A stretch of DNA of 39,943 bases from Fuerstiella sp. (lineage in GTDB: Bacteria > Planctomycetota > Planctomycetia > Planctomycetales > Planctomycetaceae). Below the pieces are notes generated by a model. The model did no database searches. It was not told the DNA's origin and worked only from the letters and a program-made list of their open reading frames with translations. The stretch is from contig JAQWOH010000012.1 of NCBI GenBank assembly GCA_029245955.1, positions 1-39,943 on the forward strand, read 5' to 3'. The position numbers and the translations under genes were made by a program. Position 1 is the first letter of the stretch; each line of letters opens with the position of its first letter. Shown one piece after another: positions 8,258-17,118 of the stretch.

Positions 8258-9715
8258 CTACAGCGACGCTTGAGGTGTCGCCTCTGCAGATGCATTTACG
8301 ACCGGAGCATGCCCCGGTTCAACTTCAAAAGGAATACTGAGCACGTAGTTAACAATGTGCCAGATTTGCTCGTGCGGCACGATCTTGAACGATGGCATCC
8401 GTGACCCCTTGATGCCGGCATGAATTCTGCGGAACAGGTCAATCGGGCGGCGACCGCCTCGGTAGATTCCACGAGTCAGGTTGCGTGGCTGATTTACGTT
8501 GTCCCAGACGTCGTGCAGACCGGGAGTATCGTACAACTGCTGTGTGACCGGGTTCTTTTCGAAAATCGTCGTCTGAGGTCCGTCGCCTTTTCCTGCGATA
8601 CCGTGGCAGTCCGCACAGTTGATCCCCTTACTCAGATACAGTTCACGACCGAGTCGTCTGGATTCGGGAGTATCGGGCACTCGGGAAATATCGGGGATAA
8701 TGACCGCGTCTTCAGTGTCCGCCGTCGTCCATGCGGATGCCAGATCGTCAGAGACAAACTCCAGGCTATCTGCCATGTCCTCAGCCAGGAATTCACGCAG
8801 ACTTTCAACAATCTCATCCGTCGACTCCCCACCCTCAATTCGCGCCGTGACAGCTGCCTTCGAAAAATCGGGCGACAATTCGACGCCAATCTTCTTTTCA
8901 AACTCGCCCCGCATCGCAAGGAAGCGAACATATTCCACAACAGCGTGTTTGTCGTCTTCGTTCAGCATCGGAACGAATGACGGCATATATGTACCGGGAA
9001 TGCCGTTCTTCAACACTCGATGAAGATCGTCCCGGCTGATTTTGGCCTGGTCATTTGTAGACGTAAACTTGAAGACGCCCTGTCGGTAGTCGCGTGGACG
9101 GGGAACCAGATACTGTGCTGTCGGACCGTTGCCGTCGCCGCTGGTCCCGTGACAATGAGAACAATGCCGCATATACAATCCACGACCATGCTGCAGTACA
9201 CCACCACCATCGAGGACAACAACGTCCCCGGCGACTGGTGCAGCCTCAGGGCTCATAGCGGCGGACAGTGAAGCCTTGCCTTTCTCAGCCGACCAACTTT
9301 CGATTTCGACAACGGTTGGACCACCAGCCCCTTTAGCGGCTGATCCTGTCACAAACTGGATCGATAGAGGAGTGCCTTCCTCGACCACCACGTCTGTGTC
9401 GAATTCAAGAATCAACTCCTTGATCGCAATCGACGAATCCGGAGTTTCCACAACCCGTCCAGTAACGCCGCCGAAATCAACGGGAAGCTTCGACCACGCT
9501 TTCAGTGACTGAGGATCACCGAAACGCTCATCGATCAGCTGTCTGGCTCCCAGCAAAGCTTTCACTTCGCCCTCAGCGGGAAAACCCTTCTGGGCCTCCC
9601 GCATCAGAGACTCGGTCTGCTCGCTGTAGACGAAACTCGAATTCAACGACTCACCGCAACCGGCCGCTGACACAATAAGTGCCGCCACGATCAATGTTGC
9701 AATATGTCTGTTCAT
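8258..9715 (-). CDS. Diheme cytochrome c lipoprotein
   Basis: Predicted lipid-anchored electron carrier between the quinol-oxidising complex and the oxidase. The signal peptide MNRHIATLIVAALIVSAAGC ends in a lipobox, giving a lipidated Cys. Counting from an upstream GTG at 9772 (504 aa), the anchor Cys is 39. Haem sites are CSHCH (204-208) and CADCH (386-390), with Met candidates in YMPSF (263) and RMPSF (459); each forms a class-I-like cytochrome c module. A beta-rich segment (residues 100-190) precedes the first module, and a helical linker separates the two. I chose the ATG at 9715 because it gives a standard lipoprotein signal; ATGs at 9742 and 9727 or GTG at 9772 remain possible. coxB starts 3 bp downstream. 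Confidence 0.9.
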   Translation of the reverse strand: MNRHIATLIVAALIVSAAGCGESLNSSFVYSEQTESLMREAQKGFPAEGEVKALLGARQLIDERFGDPQSLKAWSKLPVDFGGVTGRVVETPDSSIAIKELILEFDTDVVVEEGTPLSIQFVTGSAAKGAGGPTVVEIESWSAEKGKASLSAAMSPEAAPVAGDVVVLDGGGVLQHGRGLYMRHCSHCHGTSGDGNGPTAQYLVPRPRDYRQGVFKFTSTNDQAKISRDDLHRVLKNGIPGTYMPSFVPMLNEDDKHAVVEYVRFLAMRGEFEKKIGVELSPDFSKAAVTARIEGGESTDEIVESLREFLAEDMADSLEFVSDDLASAWTTADTEDAVIIPDISRVPDTPESRRLGRELYLSKGINCADCHGIAGKGDGPQTTIFEKNPVTQQLYDTPGLHDVWDNVNQPRNLTRGIYRGGRRPIDLFRRIHAGIKGSRMPSFKIVPHEQIWHIVNYVLSIPFEVEPGHAPVVNASAEATPQASL

Positions 9716-9777
9716 CTGGACCAACATCACTAAAGCCCTCATTCGGCTTGGTTTTGAATTCAATGAGCCCACGGCCT

Positions 9778-10704
9778 CTACAGCTCCAGCTTGTCTACTG
9801 AGTACTGAACATCTTTCAGATCGTTTTCGCCTGGCTTCACGGTAATTTTCAGCCCGCGTTCCACCTTTAGTCCCTTAGCCGATTCGTGCCACACAACAAG
9901 GTCGTGGCTACCGGCAGGAATATCGGCGATTTCGAAGTTGCCGTCCTTGTCCGTGACGGCTCCGTAGGGATGATCCAGCGGCAGGTGATAGGCCTTCATC
10001 CATGCATGAAAGTCACAGGTCACGCTGAACGGATCCTCAGCGCGGCTGTACGTCAACTGCAGCACACCGTCCCGGTCTTCGGGTGACACTAAGCTGGACA
10101 CACTTTGGTTCTTTTTCGGGTTTGTGTGTGTATTGTGAGCGATACTGTCGTCACTCAACACCTTCACCGTTTGACCGGCCTGCACAATCATACAGCGCGG
10201 CAAAAATCGACAACTCTTCTGGTCAAAGATCAAAACAGCCTCCCCTGGCTCGACCGCTGGTGTCCCCTTTGGTGCTTTCTTCAGGTAAACAAACACGTTG
10301 GCGACCCCGTTTTCCGCCCCAAGAACCAATCGTTCATCGGGAACGTCAAATTCGGCACAGACTTCTTTGTCCTTAATCTCTGCGTCCTTCACAAAGAGCG
10401 GCGGAAGTGAAGGAGCAGTACCCGTCAGCACCACGCGTCCTTTGAGTGTCCCCACACCACCGCTGGCACTCGCGTCGCCGGATGTTATCGCCGTCACATC
10501 ACCAGCCGTGCCGGTTGACCCAGCGGTATCACTACCAAGGTCTGGCGGAAGTACGGTAACTTCCGGAACAACACTTGATCCACCACCGAATTCGATCTCA
10601 GAACAGCCACTCAAGCCGGCGAACAGGACCATAGCCGCATGGACGACAACGGGGCGACAGAGAAGAATTTTCGGGGCCAGATCGTGCATACCGTACATAT
10701 TCAT
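9778..10704 (-). CDS. Cupredoxin-like lipoprotein with carboxypeptidase-regulatory-like fold
   Basis: It is 308 aa. A hydrophobic stretch ends in the lipobox LSGC (Cys34), so the protein is probably lipid-anchored in the periplasm. After a Gly/Ser/Thr-rich linker (38-85) come beta-strand-rich segments. The segment IVQAGQTVKVLSDDSIAHNTH (His190) and the later VTCDFHAWM (Cys230, His233, Met236) resemble the His...Cys-x2-His-x(n)-Met copper ligand pattern of cupredoxins, with a shortened His-Met spacing. The C-terminal part (AVTDKDGNFEIADIPAG) matches the carboxypeptidase regulatory-like fold. The start ATG overlaps the octaheme gene stop by 4 bp. Its place between two cytochrome genes suggests an electron-transfer or assembly role. 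Copper binding is inferred, not shown. Confidence 0.8.
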   Translation of the reverse strand: MNMYGMHDLAPKILLCRPVVVHAAMVLFAGLSGCSEIEFGGGSSVVPEVTVLPPDLGSDTAGSTGTAGDVTAITSGDASASGGVGTLKGRVVLTGTAPSLPPLFVKDAEIKDKEVCAEFDVPDERLVLGAENGVANVFVYLKKAPKGTPAVEPGEAVLIFDQKSCRFLPRCMIVQAGQTVKVLSDDSIAHNTHTNPKKNQSVSSLVSPEDRDGVLQLTYSRAEDPFSVTCDFHAWMKAYHLPLDHPYGAVTDKDGNFEIADIPAGSHDLVVWHESAKGLKVERGLKITVKPGENDLKDVQYSVDKLEL

Positions 10705-13700
10705 TCTTCCGCCCCCACGCCCTCAACGACTGCTTTGCCTGCATCAGCTGCCGGCGCGACCACAGGAGGACTGTAGACCGTCGGACCGATGTCTTCCATT
10801 AATTTCGAATAGTTCAGCAGACTGTCGGCAGTCGCTTCAATCTGAGCCCCTGGGTCGCCTCCAAGCAAATCGGGAAACTGCGTTCGGTTGTTGTGCGGAA
10901 AATTGACAGGCATCGATGTATAGGGCGTGATCCATGTTGGCTTATAAAGCCACAGCTGGACCCAATCCGCCCGCAGTCGCTTTTGAACACGATTGAGGTT
11001 GGGGCCCTGAATGTCTTTCTTGGGATCCGACATTTTAAACTTGCGCCCCCCGACCGAGTGACATTTGATGCACAATGGTCCGTTGACGGACTTCCAGCCT
11101 TCATTGAGGTAGTGCTGGCCTGCATGCAGCAAGCCCGACTCAATCAGCGATTTCTGCCGTGCCGCCAAATAATCGCGATCCTGCGGCCGCTGCTCCTGAT
11201 AAGGAAAAGTTGCATCGTCGACGGCAGCAAAATAGTTAGCGAGCGACTGAGCCTCGGCGGGACTCATGTTAAACCGAGGCATGCGCAGCACAGGCGTGTA
11301 ACGTAATTGTTCCGGTTCCAGCAGGAACTGATACAGCCATGGTGTTTGAACCTTCAGTCCTTCCTGAATCAGTGGTGGAGGCGAAGCCTGCCATGCGAGA
11401 TTTCGATTGCCGTCAGTTCGAGTATTAACCAGCAGATCGACCAGCCATTCAGCAAATACTCCTCCGCGACTCGGCTGATAATCAACCAGTTTGGTTTCCG
11501 AAATTACAATGCGACTGCTTGGCAGAAGACGTTTGGGATCTTCTGCGTTGCCGAAGTCCAACGTTTCGTAGGAGTCAAATCCACTTTCGCGAAACTCGGG
11601 GTCCTCTTCCTCAGGATCCGGCTCAAACATGCGGATACCGTGGAAGGATGCCAGTGGCAACTCCACTTCTTCACCATCGATTTTAAATTTACCGACCTGT
11701 CCGGTCAGAGCTCGCCGAGGCTTGCGGAACTGCAGCAACAGGGCCAAGGCGTCTTCGTGATCGGCTGGATCCAGTTGAGTTGGCCGCACATCCTGCTCAA
11801 CGTCAACACCGTAGGTGATTTTCGGCAGCTCAACCATGTGGCAGCCGGTGCAATTGTACTTGGCCAGCAGGAACTCGCCTTCGATGCGATTGCTGTCGCG
11901 AACGTCCGGCGTGTAGACATATTTTTCGGCGGGTGGTTCAGCAACGAGCCCCAGCACGAACGTGGCAATCGCTTCCACTTCGTCTTCTTTGAGTGGGAAT
12001 TTCGGCATCCGCAGACGCTCGTCATAGCCTTTGGTTTCTGTCTTCATGTAGTCGTAGGTGCGAGGCCCCCGCAGCTTCTGCCAAAGGAAACCAGGCCGAC
12101 CGTGATGCAACAGACTGTCGTAAAAATAGGCTTGTGTCAGCTCAGCTTCCAGCCCCTCCGACTCTACGCCACTCTCCGCAGCTCGAATCGCCTGGTCAAC
12201 ACGTTCACGGGTCGATGAACCGTCCGGTTCGCCGTGATGATGCAAAAACTCTTCGATGTGTTCCAGCCCCAGCTTGCTCGTATCCTTGCGTCCCCAATCC
12301 TGCAACGCGACACCGATCGGCCGAGCATCACCGTATCCCGAAATGTCATGACAACCATAGCAGCCATATCGAGAGATCGTCCGTCGCCCGATGTATTCGA
12401 GTTTCCGACTCTGCCACTCTGCTTCGTCAACGGGTGTCATGTCATCGGTGGCCAGCACACGTTCGTCGCCCGCGACATCGCCCGCACTCTGCGGGAAGAT
12501 TCGACTAATGAGAATCTCTTGGACAGCTTCTTCACTGAATCGAGCCTTCTTAAGGAACAGAGTCACAAGATCATCGAGGGCCGCGTCAGACGGAGCATCG
12601 ATTTCGAATTTCTGAGCGTCACCCTGACTCAACAGGAATGCCACAATATCCGCTGCCGGGTCAATCTGTTCCTCACCCGAAGCGTATGGCTCCAGAAACA
12701 GATTCGGCATCTTGGTCCGTTTGTGATGCCGTTCAGGTTCTTTCACCCATGTGTACAGCCAGTCACTGAACGCGGCGTTGTCTTTGTTACGGTTGACCTT
12801 CTTATGAATGTCGCTGATGTTTGGGCCGAAGTCCGCAGTGGTTCCGGGGATCGCCGCATGCTGGTGACAGGCCAGACACCCTCGTTCTGAAAACAACTGT
12901 TTGCCGCGTTCGGCGTTCGGAGCATACTCGGCAGCAGGATGCAACAGCTCGATTGGCTCAGAATCGCCGATCAGGACCTTGGCAATTCCTGCCAGTTCAA
13001 CAGTCTCGAATGTCTGTGCCTCGGCATCTTCCTGATTGCTCAGATCAAAGAATTGTGGCATCTTTGTGGTCGGTCGAAACCGGCTGGGAATTTCGGTCCA
13101 GTACTCGATGAACTCTGCCGATGTCTTAGCCGCGATATGCCGCAGGCTCGGCCCCACCTTGCGGAATTTCCCCGCGTGCTGAGTCGAATCTTCTGCAATC
13201 CGCTGGATATCTGCTGGAGTTTGCGGCTCAAGTCGCATGTCCGGTCCAATGGCTTCTCCCCCATCAAAGCCATGAATTTCGTGACAGCCAAAACAACCGT
13301 ACTTACGAATCAGGTTGAAGCCCTTGTAGACCTTCGGTGCCGACGCTCCGAACTTCGGACTCACACCCAACTCAGTCACACTGTGGTGGCATTTCAGGCA
13401 CGTTGATTCCTGAAAGCGATTCGGCCGCATCGGATACTCCCAGAAGTGATTGGGATGGTAGCCGTAATCCTCGTGCCACTGCTCGGCCTGATGAGGATCA
13501 TTGGGACCGTGTTCGGCATTCAGAAAGTCTGTGCCGGACCCCTGCCCTTCGTGACATGAGGTACAGCCGAATTCGCCCAGCGGGTGTGGGCTGGCCGCTG
13601 TCACAAACAGGTCATGGTTCGGGTGCGTCGCAAACGGATGCGGGAACTTGTTATCTGCGACCCATGTGGCGATGTCGTCAGAATCAGAATCGCCGTGCGG

Positions 13701-14570
13701 AAATGCCGCCACATTACCGGCCGCGGTTCTGTCGACGTTCAGGTGACACGTCCGACAGCGGTCGAAACGGGCGATGGACGTCATGCCCAGTGTCACACTC
13801 AGGTCCGGCAGCCAGTCCTGAGTGACTTTCAGGTGCCCATTGAATCCTTCGACGATCGGTAGTTCCATAAAGGAACGCTTGAACTGCATTGCCCAGTCGT
13901 CGGTTGGTTTAATTTTCTGCAGTGCCGCTTTCGCCAGGACAACATCTGCCTTAAGTTTGTCAAGGCTGGTATCGACATCGTCAGATTGCTGCAGAATCCG
14001 GTTCAACTCAGAGAGTCGAACTTTTTGTGAATCGGCCGCCTGCTCGGGGTCGCCGACCGCATTTACAGCTTTCTGTGCTGTCTCCAGTTCCAGCTGTATG
14101 TCGTCACAGACCTTTTGCTGTTCAACATATAACTGCTTCAGCTGAGACTGTGTTTCCGCATCAAGATTGTCACGAATCGACAGGTCATAGTCAGCTCGCT
14201 TTTCGTCACGCTCGGCATTTGCGTTTTTCAGCTTGAGCGTCAGAGCCTCAAACTGACGCGTCGCTGTGTTTTCTTCACTTGCCAGCTGTTCCTGAAGATC
14301 TGCAAACTTTGCCAGTTGCTTCTCGATGTCCCGCTGCTGTTTTTCCAGCGACGCTTTTTGAGCTTCATACTGACCAGTTTCCATTGCCTGAATGTCACGG
14401 TCACGCACAGCAGCCTCAAGCTTGATGGCTGTGGACTGATAGCCGCGCCACTCATCCGAGTAATCTTCGACCATCATTACCCAGACGGACGCAAGCAGCG
14501 CCACGCAGCTTAGCGCGAAGACCCAGTGCAGCTTGTTCTGATTTCTAAAGAAATGTTCGGTTGCCGGCAT
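10701..14570 (-). CDS. Octaheme cytochrome c, membrane-anchored, with N-terminal coiled coil
   Basis: A 1,289-aa multiheme protein encoded between cytochrome b and the oxidase genes, where a cytochrome c1 would be expected. One membrane helix (about 16-34) is followed by a charged coiled coil (about 45-215). Eight CxxCH sites start at Cys272, 336, 391, 426, 565, 737, 907 and 1167. The first three lie in a His-rich segment and could be bis-His. The last five each precede a Met in a cytochrome c context (Met504, 621, 855, 1097, 1220). Haem segments 422-446 and 733-757 resemble each other (YGC-F/Y-GCH-E/D-I), suggesting internal duplication. I know no characterised homologue of this layout. Role as c1 replacement or wire to the oxidase is inferred from position. 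Confidence 0.93.
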   Translation of the reverse strand: MPATEHFFRNQNKLHWVFALSCVALLASVWVMMVEDYSDEWRGYQSTAIKLEAAVRDRDIQAMETGQYEAQKASLEKQQRDIEKQLAKFADLQEQLASEENTATRQFEALTLKLKNANAERDEKRADYDLSIRDNLDAETQSQLKQLYVEQQKVCDDIQLELETAQKAVNAVGDPEQAADSQKVRLSELNRILQQSDDVDTSLDKLKADVVLAKAALQKIKPTDDWAMQFKRSFMELPIVEGFNGHLKVTQDWLPDLSVTLGMTSIARFDRCRTCHLNVDRTAAGNVAAFPHGDSDSDDIATWVADNKFPHPFATHPNHDLFVTAASPHPLGEFGCTSCHEGQGSGTDFLNAEHGPNDPHQAEQWHEDYGYHPNHFWEYPMRPNRFQESTCLKCHHSVTELGVSPKFGASAPKVYKGFNLIRKYGCFGCHEIHGFDGGEAIGPDMRLEPQTPADIQRIAEDSTQHAGKFRKVGPSLRHIAAKTSAEFIEYWTEIPSRFRPTTKMPQFFDLSNQEDAEAQTFETVELAGIAKVLIGDSEPIELLHPAAEYAPNAERGKQLFSERGCLACHQHAAIPGTTADFGPNISDIHKKVNRNKDNAAFSDWLYTWVKEPERHHKRTKMPNLFLEPYASGEEQIDPAADIVAFLLSQGDAQKFEIDAPSDAALDDLVTLFLKKARFSEEAVQEILISRIFPQSAGDVAGDERVLATDDMTPVDEAEWQSRKLEYIGRRTISRYGCYGCHDISGYGDARPIGVALQDWGRKDTSKLGLEHIEEFLHHHGEPDGSSTRERVDQAIRAAESGVESEGLEAELTQAYFYDSLLHHGRPGFLWQKLRGPRTYDYMKTETKGYDERLRMPKFPLKEDEVEAIATFVLGLVAEPPAEKYVYTPDVRDSNRIEGEFLLAKYNCTGCHMVELPKITYGVDVEQDVRPTQLDPADHEDALALLLQFRKPRRALTGQVGKFKIDGEEVELPLASFHGIRMFEPDPEEEDPEFRESGFDSYETLDFGNAEDPKRLLPSSRIVISETKLVDYQPSRGGVFAEWLVDLLVNTRTDGNRNLAWQASPPPLIQEGLKVQTPWLYQFLLEPEQLRYTPVLRMPRFNMSPAEAQSLANYFAAVDDATFPYQEQRPQDRDYLAARQKSLIESGLLHAGQHYLNEGWKSVNGPLCIKCHSVGGRKFKMSDPKKDIQGPNLNRVQKRLRADWVQLWLYKPTWITPYTSMPVNFPHNNRTQFPDLLGGDPGAQIEATADSLLNYSKLMEDIGPTVYSPPVVAPAADAGKAVVEGVGAEE

Positions 14571-14652
14571 TTCAGATCAGGCTCCAGCCTTTTGATTCTG
14601 TGTCACATAGAGACACGAAAAGTCAGTTGCGGAACTGTAGAAAGTTCCTGAT

Positions 14653-14679
14653 GTCGCGAGCCAAACTTCGGCTCGCGAC
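14653..14679 (-). other. Perfect hairpin between cytochrome b and octaheme cytochrome genes
   Basis: A 10-bp perfect stem (GTCGCGAGCC/GGCTCGCGAC) with a 7-nt loop lies in the 116-bp gap. No U-tract follows on the minus strand, so it is not a standard terminator. It may stabilise an upstream mRNA end or mark a processing site; that is inference. Confidence 0.7.
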
Positions 14680-14686
14680 CGTTTCA

Positions 14687-16045
14687 TCAAATATTAAAGA
14701 ACCACTCCGGAATCCCCACGATGTACTTCAGCGAGAACGTCCAGCGAAGCAGCATCTTCAGAGGAAGAATGGCCATCCACAGAGCAAGATTCGAAAACAC
14801 AAGAAATCGAAGTACACCCATGCGGACGAAATACTTCCGCAGAATGGTCAGTCCCAGAATTGGTGGCAACAGTGCGAAGTAACCGATAATGAAGACGATT
14901 CCCGGCGACTCTCGCACCAGAATTGTGAGCACCGAACTGCCTTTCGGAAGTCCTCCGAAGAAACTGCTCATCACCGGTGCGTTCCAGAAGAACTCAGACA
15001 GGTTCACGTTGTTGGCGGCTTTCACCTTGTGAACGTCCCACACCTCGTAGATGCCATAGAAGTTCCAGTTCGGACCACGCAGGAACGTGCCCAGAACAAT
15101 CAGGGCAATCCACAACGGGAAGAACCCAAACATGAATGTGCAGATGGCAAACGAACGCTGTTTGAAGCAGTAGTAACCGTTCCCTGCCTTATTGAAGTCG
15201 ATGTAGGGAATCGCCATCAAGCCGCCCAGAATAATGCCGGGGAGCACGACGCCAGCCAGCCACGGGTCAAAATACACCAGCATTTCCTGCAGACCGAGAA
15301 AATACCAGGGTGCTTTGGATGGGTTCGGTGTTTTGACTGATGACGCCGGTTCTTCCAGAGGAGCTTCCAGAGCAACTCCCCAGAAGATCAAACCGGCTGT
15401 CAGCACGACCATACAGATCAATTCTGTATAAACCAGGTCCGGCCACACCAGCACCTTGTCGTTATCGTCACTTCCCACCAACGGCCGACCGTCAGCGATT
15501 CGCTTATCGTTTTCCACTGCGCGCTTAAAATAGATCCAGGTGAGGAACGAAACGATAAACAGCATCGCCACGATCGGAACGTTGTCGGGCTTTCCGACGA
15601 TCTGACGAAAGTCGTAGTCACTCAGACTCAGCCCCATGAATATCAACGAGGCCTGCAGCATGCTCCATGCCACAGATTCCCTAATCCACCATTCACGAAA
15701 CCGAATCATCGCCCAAAACAAACCGACGGAGCCGGCAAAGTAGACAACGGGATCGGCGAAAAACGCGTCGACCGGGTTCTTAAACCATTCCGGCAGTCGA
15801 ATCACAAACTTGGCCGGATCACTGCCGCCTGTGAAATGTGCAGCAGACAGCATTAACAGAATGGCAGACAGAACTGCCCACACTGCGGCCACCGGTATGC
15901 CCCCGACAACCGGCGTGCGTTTATCGAATTCACCATCAACCTTAAAGCTGCGGACCGTCCACAGCAGATTCATGGTGAACAGAATCAGGTAGTACCAGCC
16001 CAGGCCATGCAGGACACTGGATGTCAGGTCGGGATGAGGATTCAT
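14687..16045 (-). CDS. Cytochrome b C-terminal half (extended subunit-IV-like, qo-site protein)
   Basis: Second half of a split cytochrome b. It is 452 aa with about ten hydrophobic helices, whereas b6f subunit IV has about 160 aa and three. The core begins near residue 195 and contains the quinol-site region PNPSKAPWYFLGLQEMLVYFDPW followed by AGVVLPGIILGG, which is the cytochrome b C-terminal signature; APWY replaces the usual PEWY. About five extra helices precede this core and two or more follow it. No CxxCH is present. The protein would form the quinol-oxidising pocket with the b6-like subunit encoded 163 bp upstream and the Rieske head. Confidence 0.88.
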   Translation of the reverse strand: MNPHPDLTSSVLHGLGWYYLILFTMNLLWTVRSFKVDGEFDKRTPVVGGIPVAAVWAVLSAILLMLSAAHFTGGSDPAKFVIRLPEWFKNPVDAFFADPVVYFAGSVGLFWAMIRFREWWIRESVAWSMLQASLIFMGLSLSDYDFRQIVGKPDNVPIVAMLFIVSFLTWIYFKRAVENDKRIADGRPLVGSDDNDKVLVWPDLVYTELICMVVLTAGLIFWGVALEAPLEEPASSVKTPNPSKAPWYFLGLQEMLVYFDPWLAGVVLPGIILGGLMAIPYIDFNKAGNGYYCFKQRSFAICTFMFGFFPLWIALIVLGTFLRGPNWNFYGIYEVWDVHKVKAANNVNLSEFFWNAPVMSSFFGGLPKGSSVLTILVRESPGIVFIIGYFALLPPILGLTILRKYFVRMGVLRFLVFSNLALWMAILPLKMLLRWTFSLKYIVGIPEWFFNI

Positions 16046-16136
16046 CTGCCAAACCGTTCGGAGATATCTAATAAAGAAATGTCAACGCCATGCGGAGGTG
16101 ACACTTCATTGTGAAACAGGGTCAGTAACCCCAGCC

Positions 16137-16151
16137 AACCGCGTAGGCGGC
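16137..16151. repeat. Short shared intergenic repeat, copy 2
   Basis: Second copy of AACCGCGTAGGCGGC, in the 163-bp gap between the two cytochrome b halves, same orientation as the copy at 3399-3413. Confidence 0.5.
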
Positions 16152-16208
16152 CGGCAAACAAACAATCTCACACTGCAATGCCATCCTGACACTACAGCGA
16201 ACAACACA

Positions 16209-17030
16209 CTACAGCGGCTGACTGATACCGCCGTCTTTGCGAACACGCCAAAAGTGAATCGCGATCAAACCAGCGGCAACCAGAGGAACAGCCACACAGT
16301 GCAGAATGTAAAATCGGTTCAAAGTGGCTTCACCAACGAAACGACCACCCAGCAACAGAAACTTCGCATCACTGGCATTTGTGATCAGGTCGTAGCCGCC
16401 CATATTAAGCAACTGAAAACCCGGACCTTCGCCACCAAGAAACGGATGAGCGCGGGCCATATTCGACCCCACTGTAATCGCCCAGATCGCCAACTGGTCC
16501 CACGGCAGCAGATATCCGGTGAAGGACAGCAACAGCGTCAGCACCAGCAGCAATACCCCGATTACCCAGTTAAATTCTCGCGGAGGCTTGTAACTTCCCG
16601 TCAGGAAGACGCGATACATGTGCAGCCACACTGTAATCACCATTGCGTGAGCCCCCCAACGGTGAATCTCACGCATGATACCCAGCGTCTGTACGTCGCG
16701 CAGAGCCTGGATATCGTAAAAGGCCCACTCCAAAGTCGGCCGGTAATAGAACATCAGCAGCACGCCGGTCAGCGTTTCCACCAGAAACAGAAAGAACGTA
16801 ATCCCACCCATACACCAGGTGTAGGACAGAGCGATCCCCTGCTGCTTGGCCGAAACCGGGTGCAGGTGCAGAAAGAAGTTCGTCAACATCACGACAACCC
16901 GATTCCGACGATCTGTCGGTGCCGGATGCCGGAAGACGCTCTTCCAGATCTGTGAGTTACGAATGTAATCGCCTACGGACACTGCCGAGATTCCTTCATT
17001 CAGTAGGCCAGGCTGAGCCTGACACCGCAC
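16209..17030 (-). CDS. Cytochrome b N-terminal half (b6-like, bis-haem)
   Basis: Haem-bearing half of a split cytochrome b, membrane embedded. Haem ligands are His123 (in EIHRWGAH), His137 (WLHMYR), His244 (YILHCV) and His259 (AIHFWR); the 14 and 15 spacings match plastid cytochrome b6. PWDQLAIWA and [13 protein letters not shown] are further b6/b signatures. Cys73, in [10 protein letters not shown], aligns with the b6 Cys that holds haem c-i covalently. No ATG exists before residue 48 and an in-frame TAA lies 33 bp upstream of the GTG at 17030. A second GTG (residue 17, at 16982) has GAAGGA nine bases upstream and may be the real start. The Rieske gene ends 88 bp upstream. Confidence 0.93.
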   Translation of the reverse strand: MRCQAQPGLLNEGISAVSVGDYIRNSQIWKSVFRHPAPTDRRNRVVVMLTNFFLHLHPVSAKQQGIALSYTWCMGGITFFLFLVETLTGVLLMFYYRPTLEWAFYDIQALRDVQTLGIMREIHRWGAHAMVITVWLHMYRVFLTGSYKPPREFNWVIGVLLLVLTLLLSFTGYLLPWDQLAIWAITVGSNMARAHPFLGGEGPGFQLLNMGGYDLITNASDAKFLLLGGRFVGEATLNRFYILHCVAVPLVAAGLIAIHFWRVRKDGGISQPL

Positions 17031-17118
17031 TCTGCTTAAACAACCCCGCCACTCAGCGACTTATGGCTGCCTCGCCGAACCGGCACCAGACCCTGACTGC
17101 CATACACCAAATCGCCGC

